DNA of 54,369 nucleotides, from the NCBI RefSeq assembly GCF_029946515.1, contig NZ_JARZHH010000076.1, forward strand, positions 1 to 54,369, given 5' to 3'. Under the pieces are notes generated by a model. That model made no database searches. It was not told where the DNA came from and saw only the letters and a program-made list of their open reading frames with translations. Of the stretch, positions 1 to 7,829 are shown one piece after another. The stretch comes from Polyangium sp. 6x1 (GTDB taxonomy: Bacteria > Myxococcota_A > Polyangia > Polyangiales > Polyangiaceae). A program made the translations under genes and the position numbers. Numbering within the stretch: the first letter of the stretch is position 1; the number at the start of each line of letters is the position of its first letter.

Positions 1-1039
1 GGCCACGATCGGCGCGGGCGCGTCGGGCGCAGGCGGCGCGGGGAACGGCGGCGCGGGGAACGGCGGCGCCGGGAACGGCGGCGCCGGGGCCTCGGGCGGG
101 ACGGGCGGCGCCGGCGGGACGGGCAGCTCGTCGACGTCGAGCACGGGCAATGGCGGCGCGGGCGGAGGCCCGGCGGCGAAGGTGGTCCGTCTGCTCGCGA
201 TCGGCGACACGGGCGAGGGCAACGAGGCGCAGCACGCCGTCGCCGATCGCATGAACGAGAAATGCGAGAAGGTCGGCGGCTGCGACGCCGTGCTCGTGAA
301 CGGCGACAACTTCTACGACAACGGCGTGGAGAGCGTGGACGACCCGCAATGGGCCGCGAAGTTCGAGCAGCCCTACGACCGGCCGAACCTCAATGCCGTG
401 CCGTTTTACGTGGTGCTCGGCAACCACGATCACGGCCCCACGTCGAGCGGGAACAAGCAAGCGCAGATCGACTACTCGTCCTTGCCGCTCGGGAGCGGCC
501 CCGGGATGCGGCCGAGCGACAAATGGCACATGCCGGCGGCGTGGTACGACGTCACGATCGGCCACGTGCATCTCTTCGCGCTCGACACGGTCGATTTCCT
601 GAACGGGACGCAGAAGGACCAGATGAGCGCGAAGGTGAAGAACTCGAAGGCGACGTGGAAGATCGTCTTCGGCCACCACCCGCGCTTCACCTCGGGCGAG
701 CATTTCTGGGACAACAACCTGCTCGGCATCGCGGGGATGTTCGCGTTCCAGAAGGACATCTATTGCGGCGCGGACATGTTCATGACCGGGCACGACCACA
801 ACCTCGAGTTCATCGACAAGGGCCGCGACGGCGACTGCCCCGGCACGCATTTCGTGGTGAGCGGCGCGGGCGCGAAGACCCGCGACACGTTCGACTTCGT
901 CCCGACGGACGAGAAGCAGCTCTACTTCGCGGACGGCTTCGAAGGGTTCGCGTACCTGGAGTTCGACGGGCCGAAGCTCTCGTTCGAGTTCATCGACAAG
1001 AACGGGGCCGTGGTCTTCTCGAAGACGATGACGAAATGA
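1..1039 (+). CDS. Metallophosphoesterase (acid-phosphatase-like), 5' end missing
   Basis: The reading frame is open from base 2 of the window, so the true start lies outside. The visible part opens with about 55 residues of Gly/Ala/Asn/Ser/Thr-rich linker (repeats such as GAGNG), typical of the spacer after a myxobacterial lipoprotein or secretion signal. The catalytic domain follows with the metal-binding series of calcineurin-like phosphoesterases: GDTG, GDNFYDNG, GNHDH, GHHP and GHDHN. This order resembles tartrate-resistant (purple) acid phosphatases, which hydrolyse phosphomonoesters outside the cytoplasm. The substrate cannot be read from sequence. Its stop is 8 bases before the start of the downstream peptidyl-prolyl isomerase, so the two are probably co-transcribed. 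Family assignment is firm; export is inferred because the N-terminus is missing. Confidence 0.85.
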   Translation, partial: ATIGAGASGAGGAGNGGAGNGGAGNGGAGASGGTGGAGGTGSSSTSSTGNGGAGGGPAAKVVRLLAIGDTGEGNEAQHAVADRMNEKCEKVGGCDAVLVNGDNFYDNGVESVDDPQWAAKFEQPYDRPNLNAVPFYVVLGNHDHGPTSSGNKQAQIDYSSLPLGSGPGMRPSDKWHMPAAWYDVTIGHVHLFALDTVDFLNGTQKDQMSAKVKNSKATWKIVFGHHPRFTSGEHFWDNNLLGIAGMFAFQKDIYCGADMFMTGHDHNLEFIDKGRDGDCPGTHFVVSGAGAKTRDTFDFVPTDEKQLYFADGFEGFAYLEFDGPKLSFEFIDKNGAVVFSKTMTK

Positions 1040-1047
1040 GGATCCCC

Positions 1048-1554
1048 ATGCTCTCCCCGCGCTCTTTGCTCCTGCTCGTCCCCGCGCTGCTCCTCGCCTG
1101 CCAGGACGCGCCGCCGCCGGCCCCCGCGCCCGCGACGTCCGCGGCCCCCGCGGCCACGCCCACGCCGACGCCATCGGCCGCGCCCGCGCCCACGCCCGAG
1201 AAGACCGCGGCCGCGCCGGAAAAACCCCCGGAGTGGATCACGGCGCAGCACGTGCTCGTCGCCTACAAGGGCGCGAAGAACGCGCCGAAGACGGTGACGC
1301 GCTCGAAGGCCGACGCGAAAAAGAGGGCGGAGGAGGTCGCCGCCAAGGCAAAGGCGGGCGAGGATTTCACGGCGCTCGTGAAGGAGTATTCGGATGATGC
1401 GGCGACGGCGGAGCGGCTCGGGAGCCTCGGGAAGTTCAAGGCCGATGGAATGGTAAAACCCTTCAGCGACGCGGCGTTCGCGCTGAAGGTGGACGAGACG
1501 AGCGGCGTGGTGGAGACGCCGTTCGGGTTTCACGTGATCAAGCGCAATCAGTGA
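1048..1554 (+). CDS. Parvulin-type peptidyl-prolyl isomerase, lipoprotein
   Basis: A protein of about 168 residues. The N-terminus is a lipoprotein signal (hydrophobic Leu/Val/Pro stretch ending in the lipobox LLAC), followed by about 45 residues of Pro/Ala/Thr linker. The C-terminal 100 residues are a PpiC/rotamase domain: AQHVLVAYKG at its start, a helix rich in Lys/Ala, FTALVKEYSDD, LGSLGKF, FSDAAFAL and GFHVIKR at the end. It should catalyse prolyl cis-trans isomerisation and assist folding of exported proteins in the periplasm. I chose ATG at 1048 because GAGG lies about 8 bases upstream; an in-frame ATG at 1036 overlaps the previous stop (ATGA) and is the alternative, adding four residues. 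It follows the phosphoesterase closely and converges on nadE. Confidence 0.85.
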   Translation: MLSPRSLLLLVPALLLACQDAPPPAPAPATSAAPAATPTPTPSAAPAPTPEKTAAAPEKPPEWITAQHVLVAYKGAKNAPKTVTRSKADAKKRAEEVAAKAKAGEDFTALVKEYSDDAATAERLGSLGKFKADGMVKPFSDAAFALKVDETSGVVETPFGFHVIKRNQ

Positions 1555-1566
1555 AACCCGCGCGGC

Positions 1567-3486
1567 TCAGCCGCCCTTCCACTCCGTCCGCTGCACGACG
1601 GGCAATTGCAACGCGCGCTCGCGGTCGAGGTCGAGCGAGCCGAGGTGAATCGCCAGCGGCGATTGCACCCACTTGAAGATCGATTGCGTGAACAGGCGCG
1701 CGAACTTCTCCGCCCACGCGGTGAGCATCGCCGGATCCCGATCCGGGAACACGCTCGTCAAGGCGAGCGCCACCTCGCTCGGCGCGAGTTTCTCCGCGCC
1801 GTAGAGGTAGAGGCAGGCGTCGAGCACCTCGAACGGCATGAGCTCGGCCTCGCCCGACTGGTTCGCCGCGAGCTCGGGGCCCGCCGTGGTGTCCAGCGTC
1901 GCGCGGATGCCCGGATAACCGAACCGCTTCTCCAGCCGTTCGAGCAGCGCGATGACCACGGTCTTCGGCAGGTTCGCGATCACGCTGAACGCGCCCTCCA
2001 GATCGCCGCCGACGGTCGTGTACCCGAGCGCCTTCTCGCTCATGTTCCCCGTCTGCAGGAAGAGCGCGCCGCTCGTGTTCGACCAGTTCCACATGCGCTG
2101 GCCACGAATGCGCGCCTGCACGTTCTGCTTCGTGAGCTCGGTCGGCTCGGGCCCGCCCGCTCCGAGCAGGGTGCGCGTCGCATCGAGCTCGCGCACGAAC
2201 GCGTCCTCGATCGGCACGACCATGAACGCGACGGCGAGGTCGGCGCAGATGCGCGCGGCCGCGTTCTGCGTGGCGTCGCTCGAATACCGCGACGGCATGT
2301 AGAACGCGCTGATCATGGAGCCGGCCGTCTGGCGAAGGGCCGCGCCTTCGAGCTCGGGGTGGAGCAATTCGGCGGCGCGATGCGCGACGAGCAACGTGAG
2401 CAGCGAGTCGCGCCCGCCCGAGAGCGCGAGGCCGATGCGGCGGAACGCGCCGATCTTGCGATAGTAGTCGGCGACGCCGAGCGCGAGCGCGTCGTAGAAA
2501 TCGTCGAGCAGCTCGTCGCGCGGCGTCTTCGCCGGCAGGCTCGCCGAGGGCAAGAAGAACGAGGTGCCGGGCGGAGGCGCGGGATATCGCAGCTTCGAAC
2601 GATCGGCCGTCTTCTCGTGGAGCACGGCCGTGGGCACGGGCGTTTGCTCGCGCCGGAAGGATTCGAGGTCGCTCCGCCAGGTGCTCGCCTCGCGGCGGCT
2701 GCGGATCGTGCGATCGAGGTCGACGACCGTCGCCGCATATCCCTCGCGGAAGCGCGCTGCCTCCAGCATGGGCCTGCCGTTTTGATTGACGAACCCGCCG
2801 CCGTCGAAGACGAGCCCGTCGTTGGCGCCGACGAGGTTCGCGTACGCGATCGTGCACTGGTTGTCCGCGGCGCGCGTCGCGATCATCTCCCGCCGCGTGC
2901 CCACGACGCCCGCGCGGAACGGCGAGGCGGAGAGGTTGCAGACGATCTCCGCGCCCGAATAACAACGCCGCCGCATCGGGCCGTCGGGCGACCAGATGTC
3001 CTCGCAGACCTCGATCGCGAGGAGGCCGAAATCGAACTGGAAGATCCGATCGCCGCAGAAGACGCCGCGCGTCTCGAGGTCCATGCCGGGCACGCCGCGG
3101 GAGAACACGCGGGACTCGTAGAAGACGTTGTACGTCGGGAGCTTTTCCTTGGGCACGAACGCGAGGATCTTCCCGCCGTGCACGAGCGCGCCGACGTTGA
3201 AGAGGTCGCCTTCGACGCCCACGGTCAGGCCGAGGACGTACACCGTGCGAAACCGCGCGGTCTCCGCGGCGAAGCGCTCGAGCTCGCGCCGCTGGCTGTC
3301 CACGAACGCCTGCCACTGCACGAGGTCCTCCGCCGCGTACCCGCCGACGACCTGCTCCGGGAACACCGCGAGCGTGACGTCGTCCTCGGCCATCGCCGTC
3401 GCGAGGCGGATGCACCGATCCACGTTCGAGCGGACGGCGCCGACCGTCGCGTTCACGCTGGCAACCCCGATCTTCACGAGCCTCAT
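1567..3486 (-). CDS. nadE: Glutamine-dependent NAD(+) synthetase
   Basis: 639 residues in two domains, the usual layout for the glutamine-hydrolysing enzyme. Residues 1 to about 270 are a nitrilase/CN-hydrolase glutaminase with the triad Glu44 (FPEQ), Lys113 (VPKEKLP) and Cys161 (EVCED). The C-terminal half is the synthetase: ATP pyrophosphatase loop SGGRDS at 356-361, FYMPSRYSS, and the GNMSEKALGY motif that contacts deamido-NAD. It converts deamido-NAD, ATP and glutamine to NAD, the last step of NAD biosynthesis. The ATG at 3486 starts exactly at the domain (MRLVKIGVAS); the frame continues upstream but that extension has no domain character. Loop variant SGGRDS (Arg where x varies in SGGxDS) is normal for the family. 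The gene converges on the PPIase gene. Confidence 0.95.
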   Translation of the reverse strand: MRLVKIGVASVNATVGAVRSNVDRCIRLATAMAEDDVTLAVFPEQVVGGYAAEDLVQWQAFVDSQRRELERFAAETARFRTVYVLGLTVGVEGDLFNVGALVHGGKILAFVPKEKLPTYNVFYESRVFSRGVPGMDLETRGVFCGDRIFQFDFGLLAIEVCEDIWSPDGPMRRRCYSGAEIVCNLSASPFRAGVVGTRREMIATRAADNQCTIAYANLVGANDGLVFDGGGFVNQNGRPMLEAARFREGYAATVVDLDRTIRSRREASTWRSDLESFRREQTPVPTAVLHEKTADRSKLRYPAPPPGTSFFLPSASLPAKTPRDELLDDFYDALALGVADYYRKIGAFRRIGLALSGGRDSLLTLLVAHRAAELLHPELEGAALRQTAGSMISAFYMPSRYSSDATQNAAARICADLAVAFMVVPIEDAFVRELDATRTLLGAGGPEPTELTKQNVQARIRGQRMWNWSNTSGALFLQTGNMSEKALGYTTVGGDLEGAFSVIANLPKTVVIALLERLEKRFGYPGIRATLDTTAGPELAANQSGEAELMPFEVLDACLYLYGAEKLAPSEVALALTSVFPDRDPAMLTAWAEKFARLFTQSIFKWVQSPLAIHLGSLDLDRERALQLPVVQRTEWKGG

Positions 3487-3620
3487 GGGGGCCGAGCGTA
3501 GCAGTCCGATGACGCGAACGTCAGCCGGCGTGTGAGGGCGCTCGGAGCGACCAGCAGGGGGCCGGACAGGGGCGTGCGCGTGGGAAACGCCGCGTGGCGC
3601 AGACGCCTCGGGGCGGTGAC

Positions 3621-3705
3621 GAACGACCGACAGAAGAGGACGATGGAGGTGAGAGGTGCTTGCCCAGATGCTCGCGCCCCCATCGCCCTCTTCTGCGGGT
3701 CGTTC
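3621..3705. repeat. Large inverted repeat with 26-base arms
   Basis: The left arm at 3621-3646 (GAACGACC, then CAGAAGAGG and CGATGG) is matched by the reverse complement of 3680-3705 at 23 of 26 positions by my reading. The loop is 33 bases. An arm this long and this well matched is not expected by chance in intergenic DNA. It could be a structured RNA, a REP-like palindromic element or a small non-autonomous element. No flanking direct repeat was identified. Confidence 0.75.
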
Positions 3706-3709
3706 CTCG

Positions 3710-3784
3710 AAAAAAAATCCTGCCCGAGCCCCGGCGTCTTTTCGTTTCACCAGGCCAGGAGCAGAGCGTTCGGCTCGGGCAGGA
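3710..3784 (-). terminator. Candidate intrinsic terminator of the sigma-factor module
   Basis: The arms 3718-3730 and 3772-3784 are perfect 13-base inverted repeats (TCCTGCCCGAGCC and its complement). Read on the minus strand, the second arm runs directly into eight T residues and then CG. This is the form of a Rho-independent terminator, although the loop of about 41 bases is long. It lies about 90 bases downstream of the stop of the sigma-factor gene and in the right orientation to end that transcript. Confidence 0.6.
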
Positions 3785-3834
3785 GGGCGGCGCGCATCGT
3801 CGCCCCTCATCCCCTGATAGTTCCGGCCGAGCCG

Positions 3835-3852
3835 CGAACCCTCCCGGGTTCG
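3835..3852. terminator. Short hairpin downstream of the sigma-factor gene
   Basis: A perfect 7-base stem (CGAACCC / GGGTTCG) with a 4-base loop lies 21 bases past the sigma-factor stop. The T-run (four T at 3858-3861) is on the plus-strand side, so for the minus-strand gene it would be a pause hairpin rather than a classical terminator. The GGTTCGA core resembles a tRNA T-arm, but no tRNA surrounds it. Confidence 0.35.
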
Positions 3853-3873
3853 ATCGCTTTTGTGCGAGGGTGT

Positions 3874-4809
3874 CTACCGCTGGAGCAGGTGCCCAAAAAG
3901 CGCGCGCGCATGCAGCGGGTCACGTGGGTACATCCGGAGGTAACGCACGAGGGCGGTGCGAGCAGCATCCTCGTCGCCATGCGCCGCAGCGCGCTCGATT
4001 TCAGCGACCAGCGCGCGGGGCCGGCTCGTATCCAAGGCATCCACGCACGAGCAGGGCGACGCGGACGCTGGCTCGGGCGGCGGGTCTTCTGCGATGGCTC
4101 CGGCGTTCACGTTCACCTGCACGGCGAGCGAGGAAGACCGGGCGGTCCATAGAACTTCGGTCGGCTTCATGAGGCCGTAGGCGACACCGGCGAGGCCGGC
4201 CGTGCAGAGGAGCACCTGCGCCGCGTGGCGTCTCCACCCCGCGGGACGCGGCGCGGAGCCCGCCAGGATCGCCGCCATGAACGGGCGCAGTTCGCTCTCG
4301 TATCCGCGGAGGAGCTCTCGCGCCCGGGTACAGGCCCGAAAGAGGCGTGAGCGCGCGGTGCCTTCGGGGATGTCGAGAGCTTCGGCGATCTCCACTTCCG
4401 AGAGCCCGTCGAAGACATGCGCGTACAGCACATCGCGCAAACGCGGGTCCATGCTCCGCAGGCGCTGGTCGACGAGCCGAAGCATTTCCTTTCGGGCGAG
4501 GAGCGCGGCGGGCGAGGGCGCTGCCGACGCCACCCGCAGCGCGTCGTCGGGGTCGCCCCAATACGTGTTGCACTCCTCGACGATGCCCTTCTTGTGCCGA
4601 ACGGACTCGTTTTTCGCGATTCGATAGAGCCAAGTCGAGAGCTTCCCGCGCTCGGGGTCGTAGCTGTCGGCATGCCCGAGTCCGATGTCGAGGACCCTCT
4701 GCGCCAGATCGTCGGCGTCTGCGGGTTGGTGTTCCCATCGGAGAAACCAGCGGACCAGGCGAGGACGGAGCGCGAGAATGGCCGCGCGCACGTCGTTCGG
4801 GTGGCTCAT
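3874..4809 (-). CDS. ECF-type sigma factor with C-terminal membrane segment
   Basis: 311 residues. Residues 1-75 look like sigma region 2 (DADDLAQRVL, then GKLSTWLYRIAKNE) and 105-170 like region 4 with its helix-turn-helix (LSEVEIAEALDIPEGTARSR). This is the core of an RpoE-like factor that directs RNA polymerase to specific promoters. Unusually, the protein goes on for about 140 residues: a hydrophobic segment at about 196-213 (VLLCTAGLAGVAYGLM) and a tail of about 98 residues ending in a helical, TPR-like stretch. This suggests a sigma factor held at the membrane by its own anchor. I see no separate anti-sigma gene. It is the third gene of a minus-strand set behind a Cys-rich lipoprotein (44-base gap). 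The ATG at 4809 lacks a clear Shine-Dalgarno; coupling to the upstream gene is likely. Confidence 0.85.
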   Translation of the reverse strand: MSHPNDVRAAILALRPRLVRWFLRWEHQPADADDLAQRVLDIGLGHADSYDPERGKLSTWLYRIAKNESVRHKKGIVEECNTYWGDPDDALRVASAAPSPAALLARKEMLRLVDQRLRSMDPRLRDVLYAHVFDGLSEVEIAEALDIPEGTARSRLFRACTRARELLRGYESELRPFMAAILAGSAPRPAGWRRHAAQVLLCTAGLAGVAYGLMKPTEVLWTARSSSLAVQVNVNAGAIAEDPPPEPASASPCSCVDALDTSRPRALVAEIERAAAHGDEDAARTALVRYLRMYPRDPLHARALFGHLLQR

Positions 4810-4853
4810 GCCACTGGTAGGATCGGCGTCGAGCAAATCCCTCCGGAGGATCG

Positions 4854-5945
4854 TCAGAGGGCGCAACAAAAGGTGACGGGCCCCGTCGGCGCGGTCGTCC
4901 CCTCCGGACCGCCCCCGCTCGGAGCGCAGGCGCCGGGGTGGTACGCGAGATCCGCGACGCGCTTGCTCCCGAGGGCTTGGCCCTTGGGGCTCATCTCGTT
5001 GCAAGTCGGCTCTTCCGAGGAGATCGACGTGCCGAGGAGGAACGCGCCGCACGCGTCGTCCTTGAACACGGTCGCCGTGGCCGTGCACGAGCTGCCCAAG
5101 GCGGGCCCGCAGGAGCATGCTGCGCACGTCCTCGTGTCCATCTTGTCTCGGTAGAAGAGACGGCGCTCCGCGTAGCCCGTGGTCGGGCAGACGATATCAC
5201 CCTCGACGACGACGCAATTGCGGAAGCCCGGCGCGGCCTTCGGGACGCACATCTCGTCCATCTTGCACCCGGCCCAGGCCATGCCGGTGAGCCCTTCGCA
5301 TGCGACGGCGACTTCCTCCCAGGATGTGGTGGGGATCGGCGACGTCGACGGGAGCGTCGGCGCGCAGCTCTCGCCGAGCTTTTGAACGGGTCCGATCGCG
5401 ACGGACTGGACGCACGGCGTGCCCTCGCAGTCGAGATCCGCCGGGACGGCGTTCTCCGCGGTGCAGGAGCCGTCCCACGCGTCGGGCGGGGCGAAGGGTG
5501 TTTCGATGGAACTCGATGCGAGATCGCAGATGCCCGCTCGCGCGACGAAGGTGCTCGGCGGCGCGCAGGTGCCCGTCGACGCGCTGCACGTGCATTCGGG
5601 GCATTCCAGGTCGGGGACGACGAGGCCCGCGTAGCGGACGAATTGCGGGAGAAGGCCGCTCGGGCAAGCAGCGGGGTTGTCCGCGGGGCCGAACCACACA
5701 TGGTGCGGATCGGTGAATGGGTAATTCGTCGGGCGGAGCGGGACGCATTCGCCCTCGCATCCGGCGCCGGCCTCCTCTTCCTCTCCGCCGTCGGGTTGGG
5801 CCTCGGAGGCATCGGAGCCGGCGTCCCGATAACAAGGCTCCATGCCTTCCTCCGGCGTCCAGCAGTCCGGCGGCTTTACGACGATATCATCCACATAACA
5901 GCCGACGCAGAGAACGACGACACCAATGAGCAAACAGTAATTCAT
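4854..5945 (-). CDS. Cysteine-rich lipoprotein of the sigma-factor module
   Basis: 363 residues. The N-terminus is a classical lipoprotein signal (MNYCLLIGVVVLCVGC, lipobox CVGC). An acidic Asp/Glu/Gly linker follows at about 40-65, then an extracellular domain with about 30 cysteines, many in CxxC or CxC pairs (ECPECTCSAS, TCAACSCGP), ending in FCCAL. The cysteines are probably disulphide-bonded at the cell surface. I do not recognise a named family and assign no activity. The gene starts 6 bases after the outer-membrane protein gene and ends 44 bases before the sigma-factor gene, so the three probably form one transcript. A TGAGGG stretch about 4-9 bases before the ATG can serve as ribosome binding site. 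Confidence 0.8.
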   Translation of the reverse strand: MNYCLLIGVVVLCVGCYVDDIVVKPPDCWTPEEGMEPCYRDAGSDASEAQPDGGEEEEAGAGCEGECVPLRPTNYPFTDPHHVWFGPADNPAACPSGLLPQFVRYAGLVVPDLECPECTCSASTGTCAPPSTFVARAGICDLASSSIETPFAPPDAWDGSCTAENAVPADLDCEGTPCVQSVAIGPVQKLGESCAPTLPSTSPIPTTSWEEVAVACEGLTGMAWAGCKMDEMCVPKAAPGFRNCVVVEGDIVCPTTGYAERRLFYRDKMDTRTCAACSCGPALGSSCTATATVFKDDACGAFLLGTSISSEEPTCNEMSPKGQALGSKRVADLAYHPGACAPSGGGPEGTTAPTGPVTFCCAL

Positions 5946-5951
5946 GAACCC

Positions 5952-7031
5952 TCACATCAAATCAAACACGCCGCCCAATCCGATGCCGAAAAGCAAGCCT
6001 TTCGTCGGTTCCAAGAGAAGCGGTTCGCCGGGCCGGTCGATCCTCAGCCGGTTGTCGCCCAGCGGCACCATACCCTCGACGAATCCTCGAAGGGCGAAGC
6101 TGTCCGCGACGCGCCATGTACCACCAGCGCGGGCCCCGAGCATGGCGTTGAAAGCAATAGGGTCGGTGAACGTGAACTCATCGTTGGTCGAATAAAACAA
6201 CCGGCCCAGGCTAGCGACGCCACAGAAATGCAAACCGATTCGTGCATTGGCACATAACCCAAAGACGCCCGACCAGATCGTCGCCCTCGTCACGGTGGTA
6301 CCGATGGCTGTTGCCTCCAGGGAGGTGACTCCGCGCATCTCGCCCAGGATGGAGAACCTCGGCCACCTCAACGCCAGCGTCCCCGCCCCGCCAAACCCAA
6401 CGGCGGGGAGCCCATACGGCACGACCAGGACAGTCGCACCGACCTCGAACATTGGCCCTTGACTCTCACTCGGGTTTGTCGGAGGGGCCGGGATCGTCGT
6501 TACCTGGTAAAACGGATCCGGCGTCCGCTGGCGAAGCGGACCGTCATCGTCGTACGCGACGAAGGGTCGCAACGCTGGCGACGGGGCCGGCGAGCCCACC
6601 TCGATCTGCGGGCGCAGCAAGAGCCACTCCGGCGTGGGCTCCTTTCGCAGCTCCCACCGCCCGAGGTTCAACGCGATCGCGTAGGCCGCGTCTTGCACGA
6701 GCTCGCGACAGTCGAGCGGCGTCGGGATGACGGCCTTCCAGCGCTCGGCGCCGTGCTCGTCCAAGGCCGAGACGTGCGCCTCGATTTCGCGACCGTCGCG
6801 CTTCAGCTCAACGCGCACGAGGGCGCGCGCGTCGTCCCGGACAACCGAATAACCGAACCCCGACGCGAGCCACATGATGAAGTCCTCGCGGCCCATGCAG
6901 CCGCGGATCGTGCGGGGCGGGGTATAGTCGAACCGAAACGCCACACGGTTCAGGTCGTCGTCTGCGCTCGCGGTCGCGGGCACGAGGAGGGCAAGGCAAA
7001 GAAGCGGGGCGAGAGCTCGGGCGCGCGGCAT
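5952..7031 (-). CDS. Probable outer-membrane protein of the sigma-factor module
   Basis: 359 residues with a Sec signal peptide (MPRARALAPLLCLALLVPATASA, cut near residue 23). Residues 24-130 form a small domain with two cysteines (RGCMGREDF and PLDCRELV), alternating strands and a helix; I know this pattern from myxobacterial periplasmic proteins but not its function. From about residue 185 to the end, alternating hydrophobic and Gly/aromatic strands, finishing in GIGLGGVFDLM, suggest an outer-membrane beta-barrel. It is first of the three-gene set with the lipoprotein and the sigma factor, so a surface-sensing role is conceivable but inferred. Expression probably starts at the TTGACA/TAAGGA promoter at 7140-7168, leaving a leader of about 100 bases with a strong hairpin. 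That promoter, the leader and the first codons are duplicated at 8864-9065. Confidence 0.75.
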   Translation of the reverse strand: MPRARALAPLLCLALLVPATASADDDLNRVAFRFDYTPPRTIRGCMGREDFIMWLASGFGYSVVRDDARALVRVELKRDGREIEAHVSALDEHGAERWKAVIPTPLDCRELVQDAAYAIALNLGRWELRKEPTPEWLLLRPQIEVGSPAPSPALRPFVAYDDDGPLRQRTPDPFYQVTTIPAPPTNPSESQGPMFEVGATVLVVPYGLPAVGFGGAGTLALRWPRFSILGEMRGVTSLEATAIGTTVTRATIWSGVFGLCANARIGLHFCGVASLGRLFYSTNDEFTFTDPIAFNAMLGARAGGTWRVADSFALRGFVEGMVPLGDNRLRIDRPGEPLLLEPTKGLLFGIGLGGVFDLM

Positions 7032-7069
7032 GACCCGCTGATGATACTGCAACCTGCGAGGGAAAAGAT

Positions 7070-7130
7070 GAGGCCGACGCGAGCGTCTTGGTGCTACTCG
7101 GGTCAGGAGCGCACGCCCGGCGTCGGCCTC
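7070..7130 (-). promoter_or_regulatory. Leader hairpin (11-base stem) ahead of the outer-membrane gene
   Basis: GAGGCCGACGC at 7070-7080 pairs perfectly with GCGTCGGCCTC at 7120-7130, with a 39-base loop. On the minus strand it begins only a few bases after the predicted transcription start and ends 38 bases before the ATG. In the duplicate at 8929-8989 both 10-base core arms are unchanged, although 8 of the 40 bases between them differ. Confidence 0.65.
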
Positions 7131-7139
7131 CGGGGACAA

Positions 7140-7168
7140 TCCTTACCGGAGACAAACCAGGGTGTCAA
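7140..7168 (-). promoter_or_regulatory. Candidate sigma-70 promoter of the outer-membrane/sigma module
   Basis: On the minus strand TTGACA (7168-7163) is followed after 17 bases by TAAGGA (7145-7140). The -35 is perfect; the -10 is weak. Both hexamers are unchanged in the duplicated copy at 8999-9027, where only one spacer base differs. Transcription would start near 7133. Confidence 0.55.
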
Positions 7169-7694
7169 GTCCGTGGACAAACTTTCTGTTCTGGGACGAA
7201 CGCGGCAGGGGGGTCAGATGCCCCCCGTGGCCGCCCGCCTCGTCGCCAAGCCCGCTCGCTCCCCCCTCGCCGTCCGGGTCGCCGCGATAATCGCCGCTGG
7301 ACGCGGCCCCGACGAGGATCACGGTGCTACCGTCGCCGGTGCCTGCATTGCAACCGTCGGAGCCGGGCGGGTCGAGGCAGATGATTTGGGGGGAGACTTC
7401 GAAGGGACAGTTGGAGGCGAGACCATTTACCTCTGTCTTCTTCTCGCATTCGGTCGCGTTCTTGAAATTGCTACCAGTGTCGATGATTTGCGGGTCGACC
7501 GCCGGGGGCAAGCGATCTGCGCCCTTGCCCGACGGACAGTGTCGGACGACGTTGCACTGAACGAGGATGCCCTCCTTCGCGCCGGAGCTACCGCTCGGGG
7601 AACCGCGCTTCGGATTCTTGCACGTGGGCTCGAAGCAGGCCGGGCCGAGCACGGCAAGGAACACGAAGACCAGACCCACGAGCAGCGCTCTCAT
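7143..7694 (-). CDS. Small cysteine-containing lipoprotein, unknown function
   Basis: 183 residues. It starts with a lipoprotein signal (MRALLVGLVFVFLAVLGPAC, lipobox GPAC) followed by a Ser/Gly/Lys linker and a domain with about seven cysteines (VQCNVVRHC, ATECEKK, SNCPFEV, IICLDPPGSDGC). The last third is Gly-rich (GDYRGDPDGEGG) and of low complexity. I do not recognise a family. The last 20 or so codons run through the duplicated promoter block of the next gene, so the natural C-terminus may have been replaced when that block arrived. The ATG at 7694 has GGGGCGACAGGT before it. It is divergent from the Cys-rich gene at 7830. Confidence 0.6.
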   Translation of the reverse strand: MRALLVGLVFVFLAVLGPACFEPTCKNPKRGSPSGSSGAKEGILVQCNVVRHCPSGKGADRLPPAVDPQIIDTGSNFKNATECEKKTEVNGLASNCPFEVSPQIICLDPPGSDGCNAGTGDGSTVILVGAASSGDYRGDPDGEGGASGLGDEAGGHGGHLTPLPRSSQNRKFVHGLDTLVCLR

Positions 7695-7829
7695 ACCTGT
7701 CGCCCCGTTCAGGCCATGCTAAAAGGCCCGGACGAAAAGGGGCAAATTCCGGCAGGCGGAAATCTTCGCGTGGGCGGCCGTAATCGTGTAGGCTTGTCCC
7801 GACGAGACGACGAGAACCCGGGAGCGCCC

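Larger units (their letters stand above)
3487..3873. other. Intergenic region without a gene, rich in inverted repeats
   Basis: This 387-base gap lies between the start of nadE and the end of the sigma-factor gene, both on the minus strand. I see no credible coding frame in it. It contains three inverted repeats, listed separately: a 26-base arm pair, a 13-base arm pair next to a run of eight A/T, and a short 7-base hairpin. It should hold the nadE promoter and the terminator of the sigma-factor module. Confidence 0.6.
7005..7206 (-). repeat. Duplicated promoter/leader cassette, copy 1
   Basis: This 202-base block aligns without gaps to 8864-9065 at a constant offset of 1859. I count about 174 identical positions (86 percent). 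It covers the first nine codons and the start of the outer-membrane gene, its leader and its promoter. Identity is highest in the upstream half, around the -35/-10 elements. Confidence 0.9.

Noticed and set aside
1606-3501. A 631-codon open frame opposite nadE
   Set aside because: The nadE frame has all catalytic motifs; the opposite strand shows none and is rich in Arg/Glu/His as expected of an antisense shadow.
3835-3860. tRNA-like T-arm (GGTTCGA)
   Set aside because: No acceptor, D-arm or anticodon arm can be built around it; it is better read as a short hairpin.
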